In this document: piece after piece, positions 22,301 through 36,128 of the stretch
Numbering within the stretch: the stretch's first letter is position 1
How the letters are laid out: every line of letters starts with the position of its first letter
Source: Tyto alba
Lineage: Eukaryota > Chordata > Aves > Strigiformes > Tytonidae
Assembly (NCBI RefSeq): GCF_018691265.1
Contig: NW_024881282.1
Span: forward strand, 50,971,122 to 51,035,121
DNA: 64,000 nucleotides
Direction: 5' to 3'
Notes under the pieces: generated by a model
The model's database searches: none
What the model saw: the letters and a program-made list of their open reading frames with translations, nothing else
What the model was told of the DNA's origin: nothing
Program-made: the position numbers and the translations under genes

Positions 22301-25300
22301 AAACAAAATTACATATCCTAAGAAAGTCCTCTATGTGGGGCTGAGGATAAGTGACAAAAGGAATTTCATTCTCAAAAAGCTTAAATTATTAGTGTCCTTG
22401 TAAAGAAGCCACTGTAAGGTCTTTTCTATTCTCAAATGTAGTGAAAAACGTGTCAAATGCAAGAAAGTACTAGAGAACAAAATAATGATGGCAATCTACA
22501 TGGGACAGCACAGCAATTGCACTGGGAAGGAAGAAAATTCTCCACTGAAAGCTAAGTCTTATAACACCTAAAATTTTTTCTCTGGTACTTTTATCCATGG
22601 ACTTTAAATCACTTCACCAAGGATCATAGGCTCCCCTATATTACTGAGGAGGGAGCTGAAAGAAGATAGAGACAAGTCTTTGAACAGGTGATGGGTACTT
22701 TTCTTTGCCCAGTTTGACATCTCTGCAGCCTGGCTCAAAAATTTCAGAGGACCACAGATTCCATCTGATTAATTTGTTTTGGAAGAGCTTGAGTGGCATG
22801 ACCAAATTCACCTGAAGTAATCATAGAAGAGCGTGAAATAACAAGTGTATTTCACAGTTCAGCTTGGCATCCCTCCCTAGGGAGTATGTGCTAGACATTA
22901 GTTTTAGTCGAACCCTTTCGACAAGAAACAAGAGCTAACATATGCAATGGGAAAACTAAGAATCTAAATAAATGCTGAAATCCAACTCTGTTAGTCTGTC
23001 TGTCTTAAAATAGCCTGCCCTACAATAATAGCGCTGCTACATTTATGTAACTGACAGCAGGAACATCAAGCAGATTTGAAGCGTAACCATTTTTGAGACT
23101 ATTTGGTGTTCCTATACTTTAGCTGCTCTCCCTTTCTAAGATGCTTGACAGATCTTTGGGAAGTGGGATATGCAATCTGTGCAAGCAAACCTCAGGCCGT
23201 GGCTGGACCATGCAATAAGGGTGTTTGTCAGGTTCCTGGAACCAGTTCAAAAGCACACTGGACACCAGCACGTGTCCTGTATAACACACTCACTAGTTCA
23301 AGCTTGCTCAAAAAGTATTAGCAAGTTAACTCTGCACCAACCGTGTTTAAGGTTGATCACGTACTGTCTCTTTGTGCCACTTCTAGTTTCTAACAGATCA
23401 GGTAATGCCTGTGCTCCCACAGCTGGGGTGGAAGCATGATCCTTCTGTCAGGTGGCTGGGTTAATCCACCTCTAGCCTGCAGACATGCCTGGACAAGGCT
23501 GAAGTCGTTCTCCTGCAGGCTTCAACAGTAATCCAGTTGTAAAGGCAAGTGTAAAGTGCTAAGCACTAGTGAAAGAGTTGTGCCCAACCCTGAGAGGTTG
23601 TCTGTAAGCCTTCGGTTTGAGTTAAGCACATATACTTCCTTTTTCAAATGACATTTTGTTCTGATGAAGGTTGTGGTACTGAAAACTAGCTTTGCTCAGC
23701 AATAAACCCTGCATGAAGAGTGCAAAATACACTGCCCTGGCAGTCTGCCCAAAGCCTGTTTTGCTGCAATTTGCCTTAAAGAGGAGGTATGGAAGTCTCC
23801 ATACGCAGGTGAGCCTGCGATGGTGACGTCCTGGCACAAGGACCATGAGACCTGCCCAGGAGCAGAGTGGATGCAGTGGTAAGGAGCCAGGTGCCTGGGC
23901 TCAGGGTGGGATTTGGGGAGCAGAGCTACAGGGGCAGCTGGAGGCTGAGGAAAGAGTTATGGTTCCCAGGATCTTGTCACAAACTTCAAAATGGATAAAT
24001 CAAAGCCTAGCCTAGACTCTCCCAGACAATGTACAGATCACACATGTCAAACAGTTCTACTTCTTTGCACCAACACTGTAAAATTAAAACAAATACATGC
24101 TTTGCTTTTCAGAGTTTTAATCTCTGGGTTACTTTATGTTGATTTTTCCTATTGGAAGAAACTACCTCAGCTCCTGGGAGTTTGTCCTCACAAGCCTCCC
24201 TTTAAAAAAGCAAAGAAAGTTTATGTACAGAATTATTTTAAAAGTTTATATATGGAGGCTAATTATTGTCATTGAAAATTTCCTGTCACCATTAATAAAT
24301 GGAATAGTTTCTATGATCTTATTCACATACACCAGTTTATCTTCTTGGAGTACTATGAAGTTGCAAGGAGTTCCCAGGATCAAAGTCCAGCCAGTACAAA
24401 TACATTATCTGATTAGCTCCATGCTACTAGTGATTAAAATAGAAATTTAATACTGCAGGAAAAGAATGCAGTAGTTCCTGCTGTAAAACTTATTTCATAA
24501 CACTGGCCAACATATATGATGTTTTAAATGCTGGTTAGCATACTGTCATATACTAGTTGACTCCAGTGGCCACAAGCAACCCAGTACATCATGTTCAGGA
24601 GAAGCTCCAATAATAATGCAAATATTGCCAGATGCTGGAAGTCCATAGTAGGAGAAGTACTGCTCTGTCCTTCCGCATCAGCAGGGTTTATGCCTCTTCC
24701 TTCTAAGAGAACCTTGTTTTGTCTTATTCATTCATAAGTCAGTCCGTAATGGGTTTCTGATTCACCTGTCCAGGGGAATGCTCTAGTATCTCACTTTTTG
24801 GGAAAAAAATGAGCCTCACTTTCAAATTTCTTAAGGTGAAAATGTATCATCTTCACCTATAAATGTAGCTCCTATTGACAGTAATGAATACATTTCCATA
24901 TTGCAGATTGTTCCATTATTATTTCTGAAAAGGTGTATCCACCTATGCAAAAATACAGATGGGGAGGGCATTTTTTGTAAATGTAACAAATTGCCATGTA
25001 CCATGATCGGAAAGAAAGAGAATATTTTTGATCAAAACACAAAAACATGAGAGTGGTCCAGGGCAAAATTAATATTTAAACAAGTCAATTTTTATTTCTT
25101 TCTAACATCTCCCATATCTTATATTTTCATTCTCTTCATTCTCTACTAACATTAGGTACACATGGCAGTATTTCTAGTGTAACTGGATACCTGAGGGCCA
25201 TGGAAAGAAATAATATGATTAGCTGTTTCATCTGTATATACATATCTTCTCTAACTTCTAAAAGATTTTCCCAAGACTTTGGTTTATTATCTGTTTGTAA

Positions 25301-28300
25301 AATACCTTTCAAAATCATTTGGGATGGGGATAAAAAAAAAGTATAGACAGTCAGCAATATGAAATTAAAAACACAGATGAAGATTTTTCTCAAGTAACTT
25401 GATGCTGATAGGAGACTTCTCAAAACCAAGAAAAGTTTGGTGAATACATTTTCTGTATACCCACAGAGACAGCCTTCTTGCTTTGGTGCATTTTTGAAAA
25501 TCAGATAATGGCTTTTTAAATTTAGCTTAGAGGAAACTGCTTTTCTTCATCGTATTTACCATCAGTTTTTGGGGTCATGTTTTACTGGAGGTATTTTCAC
25601 TGATTTTCATATTTGGAGATTTTCACTTAAATAATATTGCTTTTGGGATGGTGGGGAAAGAGGTAGTTGACCTCTGCAAATGACACTGTTAAACTTTATG
25701 AACCTGGCATATTCTATAAGCATTAAGTGAAATAAATATTACATGCAGTACTCAAACAGGAGCTTTTGAGGACTGTACCATGAAACTCTGCCAATCAGGA
25801 AATTCATAAAACAACTGGCTCAGCCATAGAAATCAACTTCACTCAAAACCTTAGTCTGATTTATTTAGAGATGTTAGACTAGCATAGATCTGTTCACTTC
25901 TGGATTGCCAAATATAACCCACCCTAGAGAGGAGATGGCAGAAGACACTTGAAAAAGTGTGACTCAAAGTTTCTCCTGGCAACTTCAATCTAGCTCTTCA
26001 TCAAGACAAATGTATCACAAAACACAAACCTCACTATAGATTGACATCCTGTCAATCACAAGAGAGGACAAGAAGAAGAGAGCACCAGAGTACTACATCC
26101 ATGCAGTGCATAAGTCCTGTTTACCAGTCAGTTAAGCATAAATTTTGTTTGCCTGCAATATCATCCTTTGCATAGTACCTGCTTTTCATGGAAGATTCCA
26201 ACATGAGCTGAATTTCTTTTATTCCTGCTGGTTTTGACTTTTCCTGTCCATCAGATTTCAGTCCAAAATATCACTTTTAGATGTACAATCAAGTGACCTT
26301 TGATGTGATGCTAATATCTTGCCTTGAAGGAGCACACTCAAGTTTTTCACGGTAAGACCTGGTTCTTGACATTGCTTTCTGAGAAAGAATAGTATGCATT
26401 CTCCCCTCATGACATTAAAAATTCCACAGATTATTTTCACTTTTAGTTTAGATTTATAAGAAGTAAGTAAAAAGAAGAGAGAAGTATCTGTATACCAAGC
26501 TGTGACCAACACTACCAGAGAAAATGATCTATTTGTGGGCTTGATCTATTGTGGGCTTTTTTATTTTTTCATAAGAAAGATATTATATTTTTGACAGTCT
26601 CACTGAGCATTCTGAGTTAATTTGTTGAATATATGAATATTCTGCAAAGAAACAGTTCAAAATATTGAAGGCTGAGGTCTATCCTAAGGCATATAAGGAT
26701 ATTTTAGGTCAGTGGCCCAGATTCATCTCACCTGTTTCAGGGTCTGGGCATGCTGGGCATGCTCTGTCATCAATAAGAGACACAGGCATCTTTCAGTTGG
26801 CTAACTAGTCCACTGAAATCTCTCCATTGACTGGAAAGGAAATCAGAGTGAATACATGCTTCACTTAATTAGATGCCTCATTTCAGCAAGATGCAGTAAG
26901 TGCCAGCAAGCTTGGAGTTATAAACCTGAGAGCAAAATTTGGCACTGCATGTGTATGGTATTAAACCATAAGACAAGCATCCAAATGCATTCAGCAGAAA
27001 ACCTCACATTACTTAAAGTGCTAATTAAATTACATGTCAAAGTAACATATCTTTACCACTACAAGGGAAAGGTTTATAATGTTGTTCTGTGAGGACTGTA
27101 AGTATAGACAGCCTTATGTATGGGATTCATTAGTAATCATAAGTAACAAATGACTCTAAAAAGCAGTAACTTTTTGTTGCAACATTAAACTTAGTGAAGC
27201 TATCAAACCACTCACTGAATTGAAAGGCCACGTCTTACTGCAGCACCAGTACATTTGGATACAGATCAAACAGTTCTGCAGGTAGCAGTTAGGAGCTTCA
27301 ATTTACAAGTCTTAATTCTCAAGAAGCCATAATTACTACCAGTCCTTATCAACTATCTGTCCAGTCCTTGCTTAAAATTAAAATAATCTTTTGTGCACAT
27401 GATTAAATTCTAAGAGATATAGATTACTGATCTCTTCACTGCTATGTGCTTCTTTTCTTGTTCTAATCTTCTTATCCTTACATTTTTCTTTCATAGCTCT
27501 TGTGAAGAGACCCATAATATTTTGGGCTAAGGAGATATTTGCATCAGTATTACATCAATGTGCTTTCACTCCCTTCCATCTTATCTAGGCAACTGAGAGA
27601 ACTATGTAGTGCTTAGGGCCAGATGCTTATATAACGTTAACTAGGTGCTCTCTATCACCTTAACTCTTGGAGCACCTAAAAAATGTCATTAGGATTGCCT
27701 ATAAAGGAAGGCTGTATTTGCTGTTTGAAAGTATGCAAGAACCTGGCCTGTGTGATTATACAAGATGTGCACGTAAAGCCAATTTTGATGTAATGATGAT
27801 CTGACAAATGTAGACTCCTGCTGATAGAGCTACTCATTACATTCTGCAACTGTGCTATTAGATCAGAGGGATTAATATATGACATTAATAAAAATTCCTA
27901 TTTTGAAGGATGTCATGTGCATTAATTTAATAGTTCTTCATACATGTCTGTAGTCCAGTGAAACAAGAAATTACTGTCTCACCAAGGACATATAAAATAA
28001 CACTAGTGTTTACTATGATCTGTCTCTATAAGTTCCTGCCATCTTTGCTGCTGCTTCTTATTTTTCTTTGACATTTACATTTTCAGTGCAAGAGTAGGAT
28101 TTCAAATTTTGTGCTGTGAAAATGAATGCAATGATTATTACAAGCAAATAGGTGGCAAGAACAAATGCAGATACAACACCTGAACTAAGAATTCAAGCAA
28201 TTTTCTGCCAAGCCATTCCTCAACTACAAGAACCAGCTCCAAAAGGCACAGGATAATCCAGGCTACACGCTCCTTTCCTGCTTAGTCTTTCAAATGGGAT

Positions 28301-28740
28301 TACAGGCAAAATTGCAGTTCTTGATAATTTTTGTGATGCATCCAAGTGTTCCTGGGGAATTATGCTGCCAGGCCAGAGTGACTTGCAAGCATCAATTAAT
28401 AAAGGCCTGGACAAATTTTGGTCAGCTGCCTGCAGAGCACTAAATGATTCTGTAAATATCAGAGACCTCCAAGACATCCAGACTGTGAGGAACTTTATTT
28501 AAAAATAATGAAAAGTTGCCAAGTGCTTAAGCTTATGGAATGTATACTTAACTTCCTTGCTGCTGTACTTTTAACAGAAGCTATCATTAGTGATCTGTCT
28601 GTTCAAGACTCCAGGCTCTGATACTCCTTTGAGAAGACCCCTTACTTTTCTAAAAAACAGCTCCTAGTCCTGTAAGGACAATTTAACCCATTGCAGATGC
28701 CGCTGGCTCCAGGATGAGAGTCTTTTTATAGGATAGAGAC

Positions 28741-28838
28741 AGGGCCTGATTCTCCTTTCCTCTAAGATCACCACATAGACAGTGCATAGTTTCACTGGAG
28801 TTTGAAGAAACATGCAAGTGCAGGACTGATGCAAGTCA
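28741..28838. repeat. Possible decayed ancient amniote palindromic repeat
   Basis: It begins AGGGCCTGATTCTCCTTTCC and continues with ttcactggagtttgaag and caggactgatgcaagtca. This order resembles, from memory, a widespread old inverted-repeat element of reptile and bird genomes that starts with GGGCCTGATTCTCC and has a central TTCAATGGAGT-type segment. The copy is too diverged for a firm call. Confidence 0.35.
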
Positions 28839-30771
28839 GTAGACAAACCAAGGCTGTTCAGATGAGTCATTTTCAGTGTCAACTGTGACAAATGTGAGTC
28901 TGAAAGTTGCCTCCCTGATGCCACGCATCACTCAGCAGGCTCAGGCTAGGACCCTGCCGAGGCGGAGGCAGATGTTCCAGAATTATAGCTTCACTAAATC
29001 CCAGTCTCCTTAAAGAAAAGCGATCCTTACAGAATGAATACTGAACTTCTCTAGACATTATATTTCTTATAATTTGCCAGCTTTTCCATTTTCCTACACC
29101 TCTCCAATCTAAAAGCTTTCTGCTTAGGGAAATGGAGAGCTTCATCATATGGGACGGCCTCAGGGACACTCTTAGTTAGATGCAGTGACATGGACATAGT
29201 TTAAGCTAAAATTTTTGGAAGTCACCATAAGGGGCACGTGAAGGAATAATCCCTCAGTTTTTCACATGGTCCTAAGATGCTGTTTGCCAGGGCTCCCACA
29301 GGACTGTGGCAGCCAGGCAGGCAGCCTGTGTCCAGAAAACATGACATATTAGGGAAACAATTAATCTTCATTCTAAATTATCTGCCATTAGTGTATGTGT
29401 AGGCTGTGATGTAACACAAATTTCTCCATCTTCCTTTGCTGCCATCAGCAGCTTTGCTTGGGCTTTCTCCTGATCACACTCTTTCTTCTCTCCTCCTGAT
29501 GAAAGATGCAAGAGCAGTAGGGGAAATTCAAACACTATCCCAGAGGTATATCTCTTGGATAAGGTAAATTTATAATCATCCAGTTGCAAAAATCTGTTAC
29601 AGACAAAGTAATTTGTTTCTGTATTTCATGGTATATTGATACGTCAGACAAAAAGATGTATTATGCAGGCACCTTTCATTACAAGAGAAGTCTTTAAAAA
29701 ACCTATGGAGTGAGAGATCAAAGTATGTGACTTCCTTCCTGGTTTTACTCAGATGAGTAAATCTTTTTTACATTCAGGTGCATGTGAAGATGGAAGGTGG
29801 GTTTAGATCAAACCTTCCACCTAAACACATTAAAAAATTCAGACTTAAATTGATGTTGCTTATATTTTGTATTCCAGGTAAGCCATCTGCCCCACAGATG
29901 TGAGATGAAAAAACAATTTTTACAATGTTTGGGGTTCTTTATTTATTTCTATTTTAGCCAGCATATTAATAATAATAACATAAGATTTGGGCTTTGTTGC
30001 CTTAACATTACTTATTTGGTTGCTTTTTTATAAACTGAGGTGGGAAATGTTTTTTTGAATGACAGTGAAAAAATTGTATTTGATCTACAGGTTTATTTCA
30101 TTTGTACTATTTTTAAGTAAAAATTTGAAGTTTTGTTTCCAGACGTTTTAGTGGAAATCATTCTAGAACTAATGTCTGATTAAAATACATGTCTATGGGC
30201 TAATTATTTATGTACATAGTTCAAACTGTGATTGCCAAAAATGGGGTAATCTCTTTCAAAATTAGCAAGACTCAGTAATTCCTATGGGCAGAATAAAATA
30301 AGCACAAAGATACTGCTACAGCAAACAGTCTTAAAAGCTCTACAGCCAAATGGTTGGACATATCCAGAATATAGACAAGGAGGCCCACACAATTAGAGAT
30401 TCCAGCTTTTCCTTTAATACTCTCAGTAACTTTTGCATAATTAAGCAAAATGGTTGCAATATTAAGGATTGCTACCTGGGGAGGGATCTCTCTGAAACTA
30501 CACCCTCCCCTATTTGTGCCACATGATACCATTTTACACACTCCGTCTCAGATGTAGTCAGCCCAAAGAACAGCTTTATGGTGATGTCCATCACTATTAC
30601 TCGGTAAATTATAAAGCTAATATAGAGGTATGAAGCTGCTACCTTGGGGTCTGCAATGTCAGTGAGATATATTTTTGCAGTTCAAGTGTTAAGGGAAGTG
30701 TGGACTGCAGTTTTGCATTTCCTAGTCTTATTTTCCCAGAACATACCTTTTCTGAAAACTTCAGTGTTCTT

Positions 30772-30908
30772 TTATCTCCAAATACTACCTTATACTTCAG
30801 CTAAATAATGATCCTAAATTAACTGCTGTTAAGCTTTTCAGCCTAACCATTCTCCTTCCGTTATTATGCAAGCATAAATCTATGAACCAGTTTCAACTGT
30901 CCTCAAAC
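30772..30908 (+). repeat. Dispersed direct repeat, copy A
   Basis: About 137 bases aligning collinearly with 33671-33809 in the same orientation. Shared blocks include aaatact near the start, then aattaact, then ttaagcttttcagcc, cattctc, aagcataaa, and cctcaaac at the end. Identity is roughly 70-75% by eye. No terminal inverted repeats, target duplication or coding capacity are visible. Either an old local duplication or two members of an unnamed dispersed family. Confidence 0.75.
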
Positions 30909-33670
30909 TTTTTTTTTTTCAAATGCTTTCAGCTTTGTAAGAAAGAGAAAACAGTTTGAAACATCTTAAAAATTAATGAGGGGTGGGGATGGGTTCCTGC
31001 ATTTTTTTGATTTACCAGCAAACTGAAAAACCTGTCATACAACAGTTGTCATAAGTCACAAAAGAAGGAATGATTTTAGCATTTGTAAATGCAACTTAGG
31101 GAAGGAAAAGCAAAATATTTAAAACTTTGAAAGAAAATCAGTAAGACTATCCTTTCTTCTGTTTGTATGTAGTTCAGTCAAGTGGATTATTTGGAATTAT
31201 GCTAAAGGTGCTCAGATAGTTGGGGTTTAGCTGGTATGGGATTTAGCAAGAACCTCTCTCATGCTTCTTTCTCTGTCTGAGAGATGCTCACTGTAAACAT
31301 CCACAGAGTATGGGTAAAATATTGTTTAAACTAAGCCACCTTTGTAGAGCAACACAGAGCAATTGCACAAAGCAAGGCACAGTGAGAACGGCCAAGAGTC
31401 AGTCAGCTTCTGCGTTTGAAGCTCACGGATCATATGGTGAATGACCCAATTAGCCACCCTTGATCTCAGATTTGCTCCACTGCCACTAAAAAGTCTTCAG
31501 TTATATTACTATTGTTTTCTTCTGGCTGGAGTGTGGGAGGAAAACATTTTAGTGCACAATAAGATTGGCTCCAGGCAGCTAAAATGGACTCTTAGATGAA
31601 ACTCCTGTTTGTGTTCTCATCATCCCAAATCTCAGGCTCCGTAGCATGCTCCTCTTTGGCCTTGGCAAACCCAGATTGATACCCAGGCAGAGCAGGGCTG
31701 CAGAGAGCCCTCTCCTTGCCAGTCTCCTCAATGGCATCCCCCTTCCTTCCCTCTTCCCCAGTACAGGGTGCTTGTCCTAACTGGTGCAGCCCCTCAGTGG
31801 TTATTCCCCTTCCCCATCTCCACTGTTCCCCACCTTCTGACAAGCTTTTCTCTCTCATTAGGTATCAGGAGGGGACCTTCTGCTTCATCTTGACCCATGA
31901 TATTAGCCTCTGTCACTAATTTTCAAACCAGATCCTTCACATGAACTTCCCTGCTTCAGGGGTGCTCCCTGTAACCAGCTACAGAGTTACCTCACTGTCC
32001 TCTGATGGTCCTTTCTGTAACCCCTCCCTTGCTTTGATAGCAAGAGATAGCTTTGATAGTCAGAAACTTGATGGCAGGCAGGTTGCAGATCTGCTGAATC
32101 TCACTGCTTCTCTGCAGAAGAAAACCAGAAGAAACCTTCCTCACAGAGAAGCGTTTTAGGGAACATGCATTTTTCACCTGGAACTGCACCAAGATCTGTA
32201 ATATATCCAGTGGCGATGCCTCTGTTTGGAATCAGGAATATCCTGCCTAAATATACCAGGGATCAGCTTCTGGCGGGTGGCCAGGGACCCTTTCTTCCAT
32301 CTCCTGAGGTCAGACAGACCTTCATGAGGTTCCCAGCATGCAGACACAATGCCGGGGTGTCACATGAGCTCTCTGAAGCAGTCACATATCTTTCGTGGAT
32401 GATAACCACTTGTGAATAATGGATCACCGCAGCAAGGCATGCTGATGATCTATTATTCAAATGACAGCAATACCCAAAAAAGAAAAAGCCACGCTTGGAT
32501 TCTGTATAATCACAGGATAGCAATCAACCTCTGAACACACGGGTGGCTGCTTCCCTGGCACCACGCGTCTGGTAGAAGAATGCCGGGCTTGCAACCTTTA
32601 ATTAGTACTTAATAAACTGAAAAGGTGTAATTTACACTGCTCATTTACCTCTAGGAGAGAGACTTATTCTTCTTGATGCCTCTGTGTCTTTCAGGGCTTC
32701 AGGCCTTCCTGTTTTTCCTCTGCTCTCAACAGCAATGGAGAGAAAATACAATGGCATCTTTAGGCTGAGCAAGACAGTTCAGTTATTATGGTTGGTGGCA
32801 CTGTTCATGCAGCCAGCTAGTAAAGCCAAAATCACATGTCTTTTTACATATAACACTCAGCTAAATCAATTCAGGAGCTGTATTTCAGCAAAATATGCAA
32901 TGCAGAGAAGGCAGTATCCTCCGATGACAGACACAGAGTTCCCCCACTGAAGTGAGTCTCCATTTGGCTGCATTTAACCTGATGAGATCATGGTATTTAG
33001 ACATTTTATGTAATTATTTCAAATTCCTACATCTATCCAGACAAATACAGCCCCATCACCACAGGGCAGGCTATATTCTGGTTGTTAGGCAAAGACTGAG
33101 GGCTCAGGAGCTCCAGTCTGGCTCTGGATGTGCCAGTTGCCATTTCTATAGTTTCAGCAGATCTGGCAACATGTATGTCTCCTCTCTTTAAAATGGAGGT
33201 TGTGCATAAAAAAGGAGGCCATGCATGCATACACATCTCTGCAGTCCCTCATGAATGTCAGGAAACTCTGTAATTTCCATTTGCTGTGCAAAGGCAGTGC
33301 CTGGGGTGATGAATTGTAGATAAAAACCCCACTGTATAATGGGACACCAGTCACTGAGCAAGCAGCGGTAAAAAAAAATATGTCTCTAGCCACAGACAGC
33401 AAAAAGGCTTTAAACTGTGTCTTTATGTCCGGTGAAAGTATAAAGAATGTTGAGAGGGTTTATTATTCATGATACAATAAAGTCACTAAACGTAATTGCA
33501 AGAAAATTAATGTGGAGAGTAGTTTATAATATAAAACATATAAAAGCTTAAAAACAACACATAAATGTTCTTTTTGTCCCAGAGCAGACATTTTCAGAAA
33601 AACTATTTCAAAACACATTTATTCTGATACTGTAATAATTCTACCTCTTTCAAGAAATTAATCCATCCAC
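30909..33670. other. Non-coding DNA between the repeat pair
   Basis: About 2.8 kb without a recognisable gene. It contains only short overlapping frames (up to 88 codons, for example 31592-31858 on - and 32684-32950 on +). The similarity between the flanking repeat copies does not visibly extend into this interval. Confidence 0.6.
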
Positions 33671-33809
33671 TTACATCTCTAAATACTGTCTTTTACTCAG
33701 CCTCAAAACTGCTCTTGAATTAACTATCATTAAGCTTTTCAGCCCTGTCATTCTCTTCATGATACCATGTAAGCATAAAACTGCCAGGCCCCTTCAGCTG
33801 ACCTCAAAC
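33671..33809 (+). repeat. Dispersed direct repeat, copy B
   Basis: Partner of 30772-30908, same orientation, about 2.9 kb away. The best-preserved core is ttaagcttttcagcc at about 33730-33744. Downstream of the copy (33835-33900) is a ttgacttcagcagtgcc segment like those in old amniote repeats, so the copy may be part of a larger decayed element. Confidence 0.75.
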
Positions 33810-36086
33810 AAACGAAGCAGTATTGTGGATAAAGACCTACAAAATCACTGTTAAAGCGCTTGTTGACTTCAGCAGTGCCAAGGTTTTATCCAGACGCTCT
33901 TCTCTAATACAGCGCCTCTCTGAAGCTATGAAGGCATTTGATTATAAGTAGCAAAGTACATGCTGATGACCTCCAGCTGAGATGCCAATCCTTGCACAGT
34001 GGATTTCAGCCTACTGGCAACAGATCTGTATTTCTTGGTTGCCTTTTAACCCATACCTATCTGTGGACAGCAGACCAAAAGCCTGGTCCCCAGTGGAATG
34101 GCACAGACCCATATCTGAATGACAGGTTCAGCAAATGGCAAGAACTGGTAGTGTGCAGCTGCGAAGCTCTGTAGGACAGTCTTTGTATACCACAGGAAGT
34201 GATCTGAACCTATATTTTCTACTAATTTTGTATGACTATTTCCCAGTATGACTGCGGCACCTTCAGAAGCCATGATGTGATTTAAGAGTGTAAGTCTCCT
34301 TAGGTTTCACTCCTGAAAGTCTTGAAACATCTCCAAGCATTGCGCAGAGGTTCTTCCCCATTAGTTGCCAGAATTTGGTGCATCAAAGGAATATTGAAAT
34401 TCAGATTATTTACATATTTAAAAGTGTATGAGCTGGTACTTGCCCTTCATAGGTTGATGCTGATCCTTCTGCAACGCCTCCTGAATCTGAGCGCTGGCTG
34501 GTGCAGATAGGCTTATTTTTCTGGGAATACAGCTGTCCTGTCTGAGCGCATGAAACATGAAAACACAGACAATTTTATATAAAAACAAAGCAAAAGAAAC
34601 CAAAAAATTGCTAGGTTGCCTTTCAAATAGCTTTGTACAGTTCTGTGGTATCCAGATACCGTACTCTGTAGGATACCCTGCGGATCCTGCTGTGCCCACA
34701 GAAGCGAGTCAACAAGGTTCCCGGGTCTCTGGCTGAAAAATGTAGAGGTTTTATGCTGGGTCTAGTGATGAGAAAGATCCTCCATTCCTAGTGGCCATAG
34801 AAGTATAGTGGCTAACACAGCAGAGGCGATGGGTTTGCAAAACACAACTGTTTGGTGATCACAAAAGGAAATCTTTAATATGGACCTTTTACTTTGGTGG
34901 GAGAGAAATTAAAAAACAGTCCTGAGTTTCCAAATACTGAACTGAGATAAAAGCAAGAGGGCTTCAGGGAACTGAGCATTAATCAATTTACAATACATTT
35001 CATTATTTAAAAAATTAATTCTCTTTGTGCTAAATTAAGCTGAATCAGTAGCTCAGTTTAATTCTGTCTACAGTAGTGAAATCTATCCTCATTTTCTGAT
35101 CACTCTCCTGCCCTGCAGTGGGAACCATTCTGTAAGGTGAATCTTTGGTCTAAAAAAAGTAAGCAAATATAAATACTTTGGTTATGACCATTTCATTTAG
35201 AAAGCTGGTGCCTTCAGGAAAATAACACTGAGTTTTGATTCATGATACATTTGAAGAACAGGCCGATATATCCATGCTAGTGGCTTGCATCCATGGAATG
35301 ACTTACATGGACATGTTGATTTTTAAATAATTTGACTTTGGAGACATTTTCCTCTTTTTTACAGCTCAGTTGATTTTTTGATTTTTTTTTTTTTTTAAAG
35401 GAGTCATTCCACATCTTCCAGGAATTTTAAATACATATTATAGCTTTTCTTGTTCCAGAATTGTCATTTAGTTAATGGACAAATTTTAACAATACTTTTA
35501 GCCTCATCTCAGCCCATTAATCTTTGAAAGTAATAAAGTATAAGACTGTGACATGAATTAAATAAACATCTGAGAGATTGTTTTCAGTGAATGACAAGAT
35601 ATTTATTCTAAATAAATAATGAGCCCAACTGACATATTTTTAATGCTTTCTGCTTCAGAAAAAATGTTATTGCTCTATATCAGACAAGTAGTTACTAGAT
35701 TAGAATGTAAAATTAATCTATAAAAAAGTAAAAAATTATTTTCATTTATGGACAATAACAGAAAATGTTGTATCTCCTAAGTTTGTTTTTATTAATTTGA
35801 TATGTCACTAAATATTCCTAGTTTTGAACATTCAGCTGCTTTTGACTGGCAACATTACTTACTCCCACCTGGGATGTTTCACACAGTAGTCACCTCAGGA
35901 TGTTGTGAGGACCAGAACTGTCTTTATGGAATTCTGTACAAAACAAACACATTTCAGCAAAAATCAAAAAATAATGATGAAGAAGACTCAAGTAGGGAAA
36001 TGACTGTAGTGATAATTCTATTCCTGACAAATCAGGTCTGTTTGTGCAGATGATTCTCTTAACACCCAAGGAAAGTGGAGGGTGGT

Positions 36087-36128
36087 GTTAGGAAGGGACT
36101 TCCCCTTCCCTTTCCTTCCCTTCCTAAC
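36087..36128. repeat. Perfect 12-bp inverted repeat
   Basis: Left arm GTTAGGAAGGGA (36087-36098) and right arm TCCCTTCCTAAC (36117-36128) are exact reverse complements separated by an 18-base pyrimidine-rich loop. It lies in a local purine/pyrimidine-biased patch. It may be a cruciform-prone site; no associated gene is seen. Confidence 0.9.

Larger units (their letters stand above)
18629..30771. other. Long unique non-coding stretch, no gene recognised
   Basis: About 12 kb, mostly AT-rich, without a recognisable exon, RNA gene or well-preserved transposon apart from a decayed repeat near 28741. Frames on both strands are at most about 104 codons and lack domains. Homopolymers include A17 at 19363-19379 and T15 at 22059-22073. 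A more GC-rich island lies around 21320-21960 and another around 23820-23960; neither shows coding features or high CpG density. Confidence 0.6.

Noticed and set aside
26746..26764. Two p53-like half-sites (GGGCATGCT repeated)
   Set aside because: The half-sites overlap by one base, which is not an accepted p53 spacing, and the first deviates at its last position.
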